From Hyphomicrobiales bacterium (GTDB taxonomy: Bacteria; Pseudomonadota; Alphaproteobacteria; Rhizobiales; Rhizobiaceae), in contig UBJR01000009.1 in assembly GCA_900465675.1 (NCBI GenBank), forward strand, positions 620,001-684,000: a DNA stretch of 64,000 nt, given 5' to 3'. Made by a program: the position numbers and the translations under genes. The notes beneath the pieces are model-generated. The model ran no database searches, was not told where the DNA came from, and saw only the letters and a program-made list of their open reading frames with translations. Numbering within the stretch: the stretch's first letter is position 1; each line of letters opens with the position of its first letter. This document shows, in pieces, positions 53,675 through 62,160 of this stretch.

Positions 53675-54319
53675 TCAGATGCCCTGCAGAAATGGATTGC
53701 TGCGCCGCTCGTCGCCGATACGGCTCCCCGGCCCATGACCGCAGATGAAGCCGACGTCATCACCCAGTGGCAGCACCTTCTCGCGAATGGACTGAAGCAG
53801 CTGCTCGTGATCGCCGCCCGGAAGATCAGTGCGGCCGATCGAGCCGTTGAACAGCACGTCGCCGAGATGGGCGAAGTTTTGCGCGCGGTTGAAATAGATG
53901 ACATGCCCGGGCGCATGGCCCGGCGTGTGATAGACCTCAAATTCGTGGCTGCCGAAAGACACCTTGCCGCCATCTTCGAGCCAGCGATCAGGCTCGACAT
54001 TCTTCAGCCCCGTTATGCCGTATTTCTGCTGCTGCGTTTCGATCCGCTGCAGCAGTGGCAGGTCATCCTTGTGCGGACCGACGATATTGATACCGAGCGC
54101 CGCCTTCAGATCCTTCGCTCCTCCGGCATGGTCGAGATGGCCATGCGTCAACCAGATTTCCTTGATCTTGAAGCCGTTCTCCTTGATCACCTCCAGGATC
54201 GCCGGAACGTCGCCGCCCGGATCGACGATCACGCCCTCCTTGGTATCGGGGTCGAAAAGAACCGTGCAGTTCTGCTGGAAGGGTGTCACCGGAATGATGC
54301 CGGCCTGGAGCATGCCCAT
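53675..54319 (-). CDS. metallo-beta-lactamase fold hydrolase (glyoxalase II-like)
   Basis: A 214-residue MBL-fold enzyme resembling YcbL/glyoxalase II. Metal ligands: THGHLDHAGG, HTPGHAPGH, the bridging Asp in FAHLGDVLFNGSIGRTDLPG and the last His in ICGHGPG. GAGAGGC stands before ATG 54319. Likely a thioesterase for a glutathione or other thiol ester; true substrate unknown. It converges on the BA14K gene. Confidence 0.9.
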   Translation of the reverse strand: MGMLQAGIIPVTPFQQNCTVLFDPDTKEGVIVDPGGDVPAILEVIKENGFKIKEIWLTHGHLDHAGGAKDLKAALGINIVGPHKDDLPLLQRIETQQQKYGITGLKNVEPDRWLEDGGKVSFGSHEFEVYHTPGHAPGHVIYFNRAQNFAHLGDVLFNGSIGRTDLPGGDHEQLLQSIREKVLPLGDDVGFICGHGPGSRIGDERRSNPFLQGI

Positions 54320-54576
54320 GTGTGCCTCTCTTGTTTCAGGCCCTAGCTATAGCCGGAAAGCCGTCCGTTGAAAGCAGCTTTTGCCCAGGCCTCACGCGGC
54401 CGCGACAGGCCGTAACAACAGTTTACAGCGCAAGAGCAGGTTAAAAATTCATCGATAATTACATAACATCAATGGCTTAAGGAAATATCGCTCGAAGGTG
54501 GAATTAATAGACTGGCCGGTTTTGGAACCGGAAAGTGAACGGTGCGTTTCCAGCCCAGCAAAAAGGAGAAATGGAA

Positions 54577-55203
54577 ATGACCATGACGAGAAACCTTTTC
54601 CTGGCAGGCGCCGTGCTTGCCGCAAGCGCTGGCTTTGCCAATGCGGAAATGGCCGCCACGGCCATCAACGATCTCAACGTCCGCGCCGGCCCCGGCCCTC
54701 AATACCCATCTGTCGGCATCGCAACCCGCGGTTCTTCTGCCTATCTCGATGGCTGCATCGAAGGTAGCCGCTGGTGCCGCGTCGATGTGAACGGTGTTCG
54801 CGGCTGGGTCTATGCCGATTATCTGCAGGTCGAGCGCGAAGGCACGCCTGTCGTCGTACAGCAGAACCAGACAACGCTTGGCGTGCCCGTCGTTACCTAT
54901 GAAAGCACATCGAGCGTGGTTGCCACAGATCCGCAGCCTGTCGATCCGCAGCCCGGTGACGAACTGATTGGTCCGGTCGGATCGGTCGAGGAAGTCACGC
55001 CGCCGGAGATGGTCCGCACCTATATCGACACCAATCCCGGTCAGACTGTAGAGCTTGGCGGTCAGGTGGTCGTCGGTGCCGAGGTGCCCAATGACGTGAC
55101 CTTCCAGGAGATTCCGGACTATCAGTACCGCTATACGCGGATCAACGACCGGCCCGTCCTGGTTGATCCAGGTACGCGCCGCATCGTCTACGTCTACCAG
55201 TAA
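54577..55203 (+). CDS. secreted SH3b and DUF1236 domain protein
   Basis: A 208-residue exported protein from ATG 54577, which has AGGAG 8 bases upstream (ATG 54571 is too near). Signal peptide FLAGAVLAASAGFANA. Next an SH3b domain (TAINDLNVRAGPGPQYPSVG, GVRGWVYADYLQ), probably binding cell wall, a Pro-rich linker, and a C-terminal DUF1236 module ending YRYTRINDRPVLVDPGTRRI. Such proteins are common in Rhizobiales; role unknown. Closed by a terminator at 55233. Confidence 0.88.
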   Translation: MTMTRNLFLAGAVLAASAGFANAEMAATAINDLNVRAGPGPQYPSVGIATRGSSAYLDGCIEGSRWCRVDVNGVRGWVYADYLQVEREGTPVVVQQNQTTLGVPVVTYESTSSVVATDPQPVDPQPGDELIGPVGSVEEVTPPEMVRTYIDTNPGQTVELGGQVVVGAEVPNDVTFQEIPDYQYRYTRINDRPVLVDPGTRRIVYVYQ

Positions 55204-55232
55204 GACCGGTCAGACGTTCCGCAATGAAACAG

Positions 55233-55259
55233 AAAAGGCGGCCGCCTGGCCGCCTTTTT
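55233..55259 (+). terminator. intrinsic terminator
   Basis: An 11-bp stem AAAAGGCGGCC/GGCCGCCTTTT (55233-55243/55248-55258) with loop GCCT and a T-run, after the SH3b gene. Confidence 0.85.
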
Positions 55260-55574
55260 GCATTTCTGTGGACAAGTTACTCCGTAAAGGTTGCCGCAGG
55301 CGTGAACAGGAGAGTGCAGCCGCAGTTTATCCTCCGGCGCGCGCATGCCATCCCTTGTTGATTGTTGTCCCATTTGCGTTTTATCGACTGACGCCGCCGG
55401 CAAAATATGCCTTGTATTGGGAAGCGGAGATCGGCCGGCTTTGAAAGAGGCGGGTCGAGGCCGATACTCTGCAAAGTCCGGGGGAACTGTCGGCAGCATG
55501 GATTTGCATCGGATAATGCTGAGTCGTTGTCTGCGCGTATTTCCCGGAACGCATTGGATGAGAAAGGAAATGAC
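55260..55574 (+). other. intergenic region upstream of the MarR-OmpR-EnvZ operon
   Basis: No coding frame is convincing. A weak promoter-like pair TTGATT-N17-TTATCG lies near 55359-55388. I see no other structure. Confidence 0.35.
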
Positions 55575-56075
55575 GTGCCGGCAAGACAGACAGGCCCGAA
55601 AGCAGGCAAGCCTGAACCGTTGGCCACGCCGATGGAAAATACCGGCATCATCGACTTCGAGATCATCGAGCTGTTCTTCTTCGCCTACCGCGATTTCGTC
55701 TCCGATCCGGACGCGATCCTCGAAACCAGCGGCTTCGGCCGGGCGCATCACCGGGTGGTACACTTTGTTAACCGTGAACCCGGCATGACCGTTGCCGATC
55801 TTCTGGATACATTGAAGATTACCAAGCAGAGCCTCGCTCGAGTGCTCAAACAGCTGATCGATTCTGGATACATCAGGCAAGTCGCAGGCCCGGAAGACCG
55901 GCGCCAGCGCAAACTCTATCCGACAAAGACGGGGCGCGAACTGGCGCTTGCTCTGGCGGAGCCGCAATCGCGCCGCATTGAGAGGGCATTCGACAATGCT
56001 TCTCTTGAGACGCGCGAGAGCGTGAAGGCATTTCTGAGGGGCATGCGGGACAGGCAAACATCGAAAGCGGACTGA
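55575..56075 (+). CDS. MarR family transcriptional regulator
   Basis: A 166-residue MarR protein: ELFFFAYRDFVSDPDAILET at the dimer helices, the winged helix MTVADLLDTLKITKQSLARV, LKQLIDSGYIRQV and the wing GPEDRRQRKLYPT. The start is GTG 55575 (AAAGGA upstream); a longer reading frame from 55407 has no family similarity. Its TGA abuts the ATG of the response regulator with no spacer, so the two are co-translated. A MarR protein heading an OmpR/EnvZ-type pair suggests autoregulation of the operon. Confidence 0.9.
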   Translation: MPARQTGPKAGKPEPLATPMENTGIIDFEIIELFFFAYRDFVSDPDAILETSGFGRAHHRVVHFVNREPGMTVADLLDTLKITKQSLARVLKQLIDSGYIRQVAGPEDRRQRKLYPTKTGRELALALAEPQSRRIERAFDNASLETRESVKAFLRGMRDRQTSKAD

Positions 56076-56774
56076 ATGACGGGAAAGACAATCATTTCAG
56101 ATGATGCGGCGCATTTGCTTGTCGTCGACGACGACACACGCATCCGGGCGCTGTTGAACCGTTACCTGACCGAGAACGGCTTCAGGGTAACCGTGGCGGC
56201 AGATGGCGCCGAGGCGCAGCGCAAGCTTGCCGGCCTCGACTTCGACCTGATCATCATGGACGTGATGATGCCGGGAGAGTCGGGCATCGACGTCACTCGC
56301 GGATTGCGGGCGATCAAAAACGTTCCGATCATCATGCTGACAGCGCTGGCAGAGTCGGACAATCGCATCGCCGGGCTTGAAGCCGGCGCCGACGATTATT
56401 TGTCGAAACCTTTCGATCCGCGCGAGCTGGTGCTGCGCGTCAATAACATCCTTCGCCGCAACGCATCGGATGCCCCGAAGATCGAGCAGATCATGTTCGG
56501 CCCCTACACCTTCTCGCTGACTCGCAAGGAGCTGAAGAAGGCGGCCGAAGTCATCCGCCTGACCGATCGCGAGCAGGAAATCATGCTGCTCTTCGCCAAG
56601 CGCGCCGGCGACACCATTCCGCGCCATGAGCTGATCGGCGACGATGTCGAGGTTGGAGAACGTACCATCGACGTGCAGATCAACCGTCTGCGCCGCAAGA
56701 TCGAGGACGATCCGGCGAACCCTGTCTGGCTGCAGACGGTTCGTGGTATAGGATACAGGCTGAGTATCGATTGA
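56076..56774 (+). CDS. OmpR-type response regulator
   Basis: A 232-residue regulator: receiver domain with acidic pocket VVDDDTRIRALLNRYLTENG, phosphoacceptor Asp62 (LIIMDVMMPGESG), Thr in IIMLTALAES and Lys in DDYLSKPFDPRE, then a winged-helix DNA-binding domain ending VGERTIDVQINRLRRKIEDD and RGIGYRLSID. The receiver is strikingly like E. coli OmpR (RIRALLNRYLTENGF). Gene order MarR-regulator-kinase indicates one signalling operon. Targets unknown. Confidence 0.93.
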   Translation: MTGKTIISDDAAHLLVVDDDTRIRALLNRYLTENGFRVTVAADGAEAQRKLAGLDFDLIIMDVMMPGESGIDVTRGLRAIKNVPIIMLTALAESDNRIAGLEAGADDYLSKPFDPRELVLRVNNILRRNASDAPKIEQIMFGPYTFSLTRKELKKAAEVIRLTDREQEIMLLFAKRAGDTIPRHELIGDDVEVGERTIDVQINRLRRKIEDDPANPVWLQTVRGIGYRLSID

Positions 56775-56802
56775 AGCTCCGGACGTCAGGATCGCAACTG
56801 AG

Positions 56803-58179
56803 ATGGTGACTTTCGAAAGCCTGCGGCGCGAAGAGCGCTTGCCCGCCACCGGCTGGAAGTGGTTCGCGCGCTTTCTGCGCCGCCGCCTCCCCACGGGCAT
56901 CTACGTCCGCTCGTTGCTGATCATCATCATGCCGATGCTGCTCTTGCAGTCGGTGGTCGCCGCCGTATTCATGGAACGCCACTGGCAGATGGTGACACAG
57001 CGCCTGTCGATGGCCGTCACCCAGGATATCGCCGCGATCATCCAGATCATCGATACCTATCCGCAGGACGCCGACTATACCGCGATCACGCGGATCGCCC
57101 GCGAGCAGATGAAGCTGCAGATTTCGGTCGAGCCTGATGGCGATCTGCCCCCGCCGCGCGAAAAACCGTTCTTCTCGATCCTTGACGGCATCCTGTCCGA
57201 TGAGCTCACCGACCAGATCAAACGGCCCTTTTGGCTCGATACGCTCGGCGATTCCAATCTCGTCGAAATCCGCATCAAGCTGGACGGCAAGATCCTGCGG
57301 GTTCTGACCAAGCGCAATCAGACCTACGCCTCGAACACTCACATCTTCATCGTCTGGATGGTCGGCGCCTCCCTGGTGCTGATCGGCGTCTCCATCCTCT
57401 TCCTACGCGGCCAGATCCGGCCGATCCAGGCGTTAGCCGCCGCCGCGGAAAGCTTCGGCAAGGGCCAGAAGGCCGAGAACTTCTATCCGCGCGGCGCCGA
57501 CGAGGTCCGCCGCGCCGGCCTTGCCTTCATCCTGATGCGCGAGCGCATAGAGCGGCAGATGGAGCAGCGCACCGCCATGCTGACGGGCGTCAGCCACGAC
57601 CTGCGCACCATCCTCACCCGCTTCAAGCTGCAGCTGGCGCTCGCTGGCAACAATCCCGACCTGCAGGGCATGGCCGACGACGTCAACGACATGCAGTCGA
57701 TGCTCGAGGCCTATATGGCTTTCGCCCGCACGGAGGTGGAGGAAGATGTCGGCGAGCTGAAGCTCAGCGAGATCATGGAACGGATCGAGGCCGACTTCTC
57801 GCTCCACGAAAAGGCCCTCACCTATTCCATCGAAGGCGACGACGAGATTTCCGTCCGCCCCAACGCCTTCACCCGGTTGGTCATGAACCTCGCCTCGAAT
57901 GCACGCCGCTACGCCAGCTCCTTGAATATCGAGGCCAAGCACAGCGCCAAGTGGCTGACGCTGACCTTCGACGACGACGGCCCCGGCATTCCCGAGAAGA
58001 ACCGCGAAGACGTCTTCAAGCCGTTCTTCCGCCTCGACGAAGCCCGCAACCTCGACGATTCAGGCACCGGCCTCGGCCTCGCCATCGCCCGCGACATCGC
58101 CCGCAGTCACGGCGGCAACGTGACGCTCGGTGACAGCCCGTTGGGTGGCCTGCGCGCCATCATCCGCGTTCCCGCGTGA
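56803..58179 (+). CDS. EnvZ-like sensor histidine kinase
   Basis: A 458-residue kinase: two membrane segments (about 33-57 and 181-201) enclosing a periplasmic domain of about 120 residues, a HAMP domain, the H-box MLTGVSHDLRTILTRFKLQL with His265, an N-box (RLVMNLASNARRYAS), and G-boxes DDDGPGIP and GTGLGLAIARDI. The conserved Pro of the usual HDLRTPLTR is Ile here. Partner of the OmpR-type regulator just upstream. Stimulus unknown. Confidence 0.93.
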   Translation: MVTFESLRREERLPATGWKWFARFLRRRLPTGIYVRSLLIIIMPMLLLQSVVAAVFMERHWQMVTQRLSMAVTQDIAAIIQIIDTYPQDADYTAITRIAREQMKLQISVEPDGDLPPPREKPFFSILDGILSDELTDQIKRPFWLDTLGDSNLVEIRIKLDGKILRVLTKRNQTYASNTHIFIVWMVGASLVLIGVSILFLRGQIRPIQALAAAAESFGKGQKAENFYPRGADEVRRAGLAFILMRERIERQMEQRTAMLTGVSHDLRTILTRFKLQLALAGNNPDLQGMADDVNDMQSMLEAYMAFARTEVEEDVGELKLSEIMERIEADFSLHEKALTYSIEGDDEISVRPNAFTRLVMNLASNARRYASSLNIEAKHSAKWLTLTFDDDGPGIPEKNREDVFKPFFRLDEARNLDDSGTGLGLAIARDIARSHGGNVTLGDSPLGGLRAIIRVPA

Positions 58180-58189
58180 GTGCCCCACA

Positions 58190-58768
58190 ATGACCGCTTT
58201 CAACCAGATGACCTGGCTCAACCCACCTGTTTCAGCGGATGTCCGCGACGACGCGCTGCAGGTGCGCTCCGGCGAGAAGACAGATTTCTGGCAAGGCACC
58301 TATTACGGGTTCCGCCGGGACGACGGGCATTTCCTGCATCAGCAGCGCAAGGGCGATTTCACCGCCGAGGTGAGCTTCTCCGGCCGCTACGAGGCGCTTT
58401 ATGACCAGGCGGGACTGATGATCCGCGCCGATGAGAAGCGCTGGATGAAATGCGGGATCGAATATACCGACGGCGCCATGCATTTCAGCACCGTCGTCAC
58501 CAATACTCATTCCGACTGGTCCGCCTTCCGCATCGACCATGCCTTCGACGTGATGTCTGTCCGCGTCACCCGCAACGGCGACGCGCTGTTCATTCAGTAT
58601 CGCACGGATGTCATGACCGAATGGCGCATGGCGCGCCTTGCCTGGTTCGACCCATCGATAGAAGAACTGCAGGTCGGCCCCGCCTTCTGCTCACCGCAAC
58701 GCGGCGGCTTCGAAGCAACATTCCATTCCTTCACGCTGACCGACCCGGTCTCGCGCGATATCCATTGA
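58190..58768 (+). CDS. DUF1349 domain protein
   Basis: A 192-residue cytoplasmic protein with the concanavalin-like beta-sandwich fold of DUF1349. Marks: MTWLNPPVSADVRDDALQVR, FSGRYEALYDQAGLMIRADE, RWMKCGIEYTDGAMHFSTVV and the C-terminal GPAFCSPQRGGFEATFHSF. Some family members bind carbohydrate; no activity is known. ATG 58190 lies 10 bases after the kinase stop, so it may belong to that operon. Its stop abuts that of csaA. Confidence 0.88.
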   Translation: MTAFNQMTWLNPPVSADVRDDALQVRSGEKTDFWQGTYYGFRRDDGHFLHQQRKGDFTAEVSFSGRYEALYDQAGLMIRADEKRWMKCGIEYTDGAMHFSTVVTNTHSDWSAFRIDHAFDVMSVRVTRNGDALFIQYRTDVMTEWRMARLAWFDPSIEELQVGPAFCSPQRGGFEATFHSFTLTDPVSRDIH

Positions 58769-59110
58769 TTACATCAGCTTCTTACCGTTCGGCACCGGCT
58801 TGTCCGTTGCCGCGAGCACGATCGCGCCCGCTTCGTCTTCAAAGCCGAGCGTCAGCACTTCCGAGCGGAACGGGCCGATCTGGCGTGGCGGGAAGTTGAC
58901 GACGCCGAGGACCTGGCGGCCGACGAGGTTGTCGAGATTGTAGTGCACGGTGATCTGTGCCGAAGACTTCTTGACGCCGATCTCGGGGCCGAAATCGATC
59001 AGCAGCTTGATCGCCGGCTTGCGCGCCTCGGGAAATGGCGAGGCTTCGATGACGGTGCCGACACGGATATCGACGCGTTCGAAATCGGCATAGGTGATCT
59101 CGTCAGCCAT
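58769..59110 (-). CDS. csaA: CsaA-type tRNA-binding domain protein
   Basis: A 113-residue OB-fold protein of the tRNA_bind family: FERVDIRVGTVIEASPFPEA, KLLIDFGPEIGVKKSSAQIT and GVVNFPPRQIGPFRSEVLTL. CsaA in Bacillus has chaperone activity in protein export and can bind tRNA. It is the third gene of ybjN-proC-csaA, with only 5 bases between it and proC. Confidence 0.92.
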   Translation of the reverse strand: MADEITYADFERVDIRVGTVIEASPFPEARKPAIKLLIDFGPEIGVKKSSAQITVHYNLDNLVGRQVLGVVNFPPRQIGPFRSEVLTLGFEDEAGAIVLAATDKPVPNGKKLM

Positions 59111-59115
59111 TTCGG

Positions 59116-59934
59116 TCAGCCTGCCAGTTCCTGCGCACGCGTGCGCGCCGCCTCGAGAGCTTCGTCGAACAGCGGCTGCATCCCCTTCTCCGCCATCAGC
59201 ACGGCAAGAGCCGCGGCAGTGGTGCCGCCTGGAGACGTAACATTCTGGCGAAGTTTGGAAGCGTCGTCGGGGGACTGGTGGAGAAGTTCACCAGCCCCCG
59301 CGACCGTTTCCCGTGCAAGACGCATGGCCAGGTCCGCCTGCAGGCCAAGTTTACGGCCTGCCTCAGCCATGCACTCGACGAGATAAAACACGTAAGCAGG
59401 GCCGCTGCCCGACAAGGCCGTAACGGAATCGATGTCGGACTCGGCCGGAACCCACTCAACTGGACCGGATACGCGAAGAAGAGAATGAACACGGTCGCGC
59501 TGATCGGCGCCGACCTTGGAATTGGCGAAGGCGCCGGTGACGCCGCGGCCGACCATGGCGGGCGTATTCGGCATGGCGCGAACCATGGCCGCTTCGCCGA
59601 GATGCTTTTCCAGGAAGCCGAGCGTCTTGCCAGCAGCGACCGAAACCACGACCGTGTTCGGCCCGACCGTCTTCTTCACTGGCGGCAGAACCGCTTCCAT
59701 CACCTGCGGCTTGACCGCGATGAACAGGACGCCGGCCTTCAGACCATCCGGAGCCGCCGTCACATGCCTGGCGCCCGCATCTTCGATCGTCTTCATCATC
59801 GCCGGCGACGGGCCGGGATCGACGACGACCACGGACGAACCGGGCACGCCGTTCTTCAGCCAGCCGGAGAGCATCGCGCCCCCCATATTGCCGGCGCCGA
59901 TGAGAACGATGGGATCAGAAGACAGGCTGGACAT
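59116..59934 (-). CDS. proC: pyrroline-5-carboxylate reductase
   Basis: Last step of proline synthesis, reducing pyrroline-5-carboxylate with NAD(P)H. 272 residues with the dinucleotide motif VLIGAGNMGGAMLSGWL, AVKPQVMEAVLPPV, MPNTPAMVGRGVTGA and the signature TALSGSGPAYVFYLVECMAE, ending TSPGGTTAAALAVLM. Located between ybjN and csaA with 5-6 base gaps, so it is part of a three-gene operon. Confidence 0.95.
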   Translation of the reverse strand: MSSLSSDPIVLIGAGNMGGAMLSGWLKNGVPGSSVVVVDPGPSPAMMKTIEDAGARHVTAAPDGLKAGVLFIAVKPQVMEAVLPPVKKTVGPNTVVVSVAAGKTLGFLEKHLGEAAMVRAMPNTPAMVGRGVTGAFANSKVGADQRDRVHSLLRVSGPVEWVPAESDIDSVTALSGSGPAYVFYLVECMAEAGRKLGLQADLAMRLARETVAGAGELLHQSPDDASKLRQNVTSPGGTTAAALAVLMAEKGMQPLFDEALEAARTRAQELAG

Positions 59935-59940
59935 GAGGAA

Positions 59941-60441
59941 TTACGCTTCACCGACGGTTTCGAAAAGAACGGCTTCCATCGCCTTGGCGGCATCGAGGCC
60001 GGACCAGATGACGAACTGGAATGCCTGATAATAGACTTCGCAGGTATCAAGCGCGCTGGAAAGCAGCACTTCGACCTGACGGTTCGTCGGCTCCGCGCCA
60101 CCGGCCAGCAGCAGCGACTGACGGAAGATGATGACATCTTCCTGGCGCCACAGGTCGAAATGGCCCATCAGCACCTGGCCATTGATGGCAGCCAGCAGCT
60201 TGGTGACTTCGTTGACCCGATTTTCCGGCACCTTGATATCGAAGGCGCAACCGAGATGAAGGGCTTCGAACTCCTCCATCCAGGAAAAGGAGATGTGGTA
60301 ATCGGCCCACTTCCCCTCGACCGTCATCGCGATCTCGTCCTCGCCTGACCGTTCAAATGCCCAGTCATTATTGGCGGCGACGTACTCGATCATATCGACC
60401 GGGTTCGACTGACGCTCGAATTCCATTTCCATCAGGCTCAT
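59941..60441 (-). CDS. YbjN domain protein
   Basis: A 166-residue member of the YbjN family: NPVDMIEYVAANNDWAFERS, SFSWMEEFEALHLGCAFDIK, LLAAINGQVLMGHFDLW, EVYYQAFQFVIWSG. In E. coli YbjN affects motility and stress responses and is thought to act as a sensory regulator; here the role is unknown. ATG 60441 heads the operon with proC and csaA. Confidence 0.92.
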   Translation of the reverse strand: MSLMEMEFERQSNPVDMIEYVAANNDWAFERSGEDEIAMTVEGKWADYHISFSWMEEFEALHLGCAFDIKVPENRVNEVTKLLAAINGQVLMGHFDLWRQEDVIIFRQSLLLAGGAEPTNRQVEVLLSSALDTCEVYYQAFQFVIWSGLDAAKAMEAVLFETVGEA

Positions 60442-60835
60442 GCAGCACCTTCTTGACCGGGAATGAATGCGACTGACTTGGGTCTACAAAACACAAGCAA
60501 AGCACACGCAAATACCGGAACACCATTTCGATGACCCTTGAACCGCAACCCAGACTTAACGCAGGAAACCTGCCTGGAGCTTACCGCCGTCCGGTTCGAA
60601 TCATCATTTAAAATCAGTGTATAATCAGACCGGCGACAAGCCAGCCCCCGACCGGGCTATTTCCCGAAAGGTACTGTGGACAGCTTCTCGAAATCAGATT
60701 CAGGAGGGGGAGATAAGCGACTCTGCCCATTGGCTTTTTTGGCAGTGTCCACAGGTGGATAAACCCACCCGATTTTCTGTCTGAGATGCGGCGTGTCGCA
60801 AAAGCGCCACACCACATCTTGTAGCAAAACGGGAA
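60442..60835. other. structured intergenic region between ybjN and ubiK
   Basis: No protein frame is credible. Two structural elements stand out: CTGTGGACA/TGTCCACAG as 9-bp inverted arms enclosing about 60 bases (60675-60752), and an imperfect 15-bp stem at 60785-60818 (loop AAAA). On the minus strand the 60-base loop carries a CU-rich run (TCTCCCCCTCCTG), like ribosome-site-binding loops of rhizobial sRNAs. An uncharacterised sRNA is possible. Confidence 0.35.
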
Positions 60836-61096
60836 TTATTTCTTCTTTGCGGCGAGTTGCGCCTCAAGCGCTGCGACTCGTGCCAGCAGCGCATCGTTTT
60901 CGTCGCGCGCCTTAATGGCCATCTCGCGCACGGCTTCGAATTCCTCGCGCTTGACGACGTCCATGCTGTTCAGCCAGCGCTCGGCCTGAGCGCTGAAGGC
61001 CGTCTCGACCTCCTTGCGCACGCCCTGGGCGGCGCCGGCTGCGTCGGTCATCAACTTTGCGAATTCGTCCATGATGCGGTTTGTTCCAGTCGTCAT
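60836..61096 (-). CDS. ubiK: ubiquinone biosynthesis accessory factor UbiK
   Basis: An 86-residue BMFP-type protein (YqiC/UbiK family) that assists the ubiquinone-synthesis complex. Pattern: IMDEFAKLMTDAAGAAQGVR, WLNSMDVVKREEFEAVREMA and a C-terminal coiled coil (DALLARVAALEAQLAAK). AGGAG is 8 bases before ATG 61096. It is a single-gene unit; convergence with ybjN across the structured gap and divergence from lgt. Confidence 0.92.
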   Translation of the reverse strand: MTTGTNRIMDEFAKLMTDAAGAAQGVRKEVETAFSAQAERWLNSMDVVKREEFEAVREMAIKARDENDALLARVAALEAQLAAKKK

Positions 61097-61289
61097 GGCA
61101 GTCTTCTCCTTCGCACGACAAGTTTCCTCAGGCCTGTAGCCTCTGAAAATGGAGGTAGGGCTTCGCCGTTAAGGATGCAAGCGCTTTGCTCTGGATAAGA
61201 GCCCGCCTCGCCCTGCGCTGCCTCACAATCGACTTGACCGCCTCGTATCGCAACGCCATGTTCCGCGCACATCAACGGGTGGGAAAGCT

Positions 61290-62138
61290 TTGCCGACTGC
61301 AGCCAATCTTATGGCAATCATGCCGTTTCCGGATATCGATCCGATCGCCTTCTCGATCGGCCCGCTCGCCATCCACTGGTATGGCCTGGCCTATGTCGTC
61401 GGCATCATGCTCGGCTGGTCTTACGCGCGGCGCATCGCCGGCAATGACAGCCTGTGGCCGGGCAATGCTTCGCCGGTCACCAAGGCGCAGCTCGACGATT
61501 TCGTCGTCTGGGCCGCCCTCGGCATCGTTCTCGGCGGACGCATCGGCTACATCCTCTTTTATGACATGCCTGCGGTGATCGAGAGCCCGATCCGCGCCAT
61601 CCAGATCTGGAACGGCGGCATGTCCTTCCATGGCGGCATCATCGGCACGACGATCGCCATGATCCTGTTTGCCCGCAAGAACAGCATCCCGATCTGGAAC
61701 CTGTTCGACATCGTCGCCGGTGTCGTCCCGATCGGCCTGTTCTTCGGTCGCATCGCCAATTTCATCAACGGCGAGCTCTGGGGCCGCCTTGCAGATGTTC
61801 CCTGGGCCGTCGTCTTCCCCAGCGGTGGTCCCTTTGCCCGCCATCCGAGCCAGCTCTATGAAGCGGGCCTTGAGGGCATCGTTCTTCTCTCCGTTCTGGC
61901 GCTTCTGATCTACGGCTTCCGCGCCCTTAAATCGCCGGGCCTCATTTCCGGCGTCTTCGTCTGCGGCTATGCGCTGTCGCGTATCTTCGTGGAATTCTTC
62001 CGCGAGCCGGATGCGCAGCTTGGCTACCTGCTCGGCACCGGCTGGCTGACCATGGGGATGGTGCTGTCCTTCCCGATGATCCTGCTTGGCCTCTGGGCGA
62101 TCATGCGCGCCCGCCGCCAGGTCGCGCTGCAGAACTGA
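61290..62138 (+). CDS. lgt: prolipoprotein diacylglyceryl transferase
   Basis: Transfers diacylglycerol from phosphatidylglycerol to the lipobox cysteine of prolipoproteins in the inner membrane. Seven hydrophobic segments; signature [20 protein letters not shown], the HGGIIG motif ([15 protein letters not shown]) and [14 protein letters not shown] [19 protein letters not shown]. The start is uncertain: TTG 61290 has GGGA 5 bases upstream; ATG 61311 and ATG 61320 ([11 protein letters not shown]) lack a site. First gene of lgt-midA-pgeF. Confidence 0.93.
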   Translation: MPTAANLMAIMPFPDIDPIAFSIGPLAIHWYGLAYVVGIMLGWSYARRIAGNDSLWPGNASPVTKAQLDDFVVWAALGIVLGGRIGYILFYDMPAVIESPIRAIQIWNGGMSFHGGIIGTTIAMILFARKNSIPIWNLFDIVAGVVPIGLFFGRIANFINGELWGRLADVPWAVVFPSGGPFARHPSQLYEAGLEGIVLLSVLALLIYGFRALKSPGLISGVFVCGYALSRIFVEFFREPDAQLGYLLGTGWLTMGMVLSFPMILLGLWAIMRARRQVALQN

Positions 62139-62160
62139 ACGCAGACCGGACGTGACCACC

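Noticed and set aside
55407..55574. N-terminal extension of the MarR gene
   Set aside because: The 56 extra residues show no family similarity, and GTG 55575 has a good ribosome site.
60594..60606. GGTTCGAATC as a tRNA T-loop
   Set aside because: The flanking bases do not pair into a T-stem, and no anticodon or D arm is found at the right distance.
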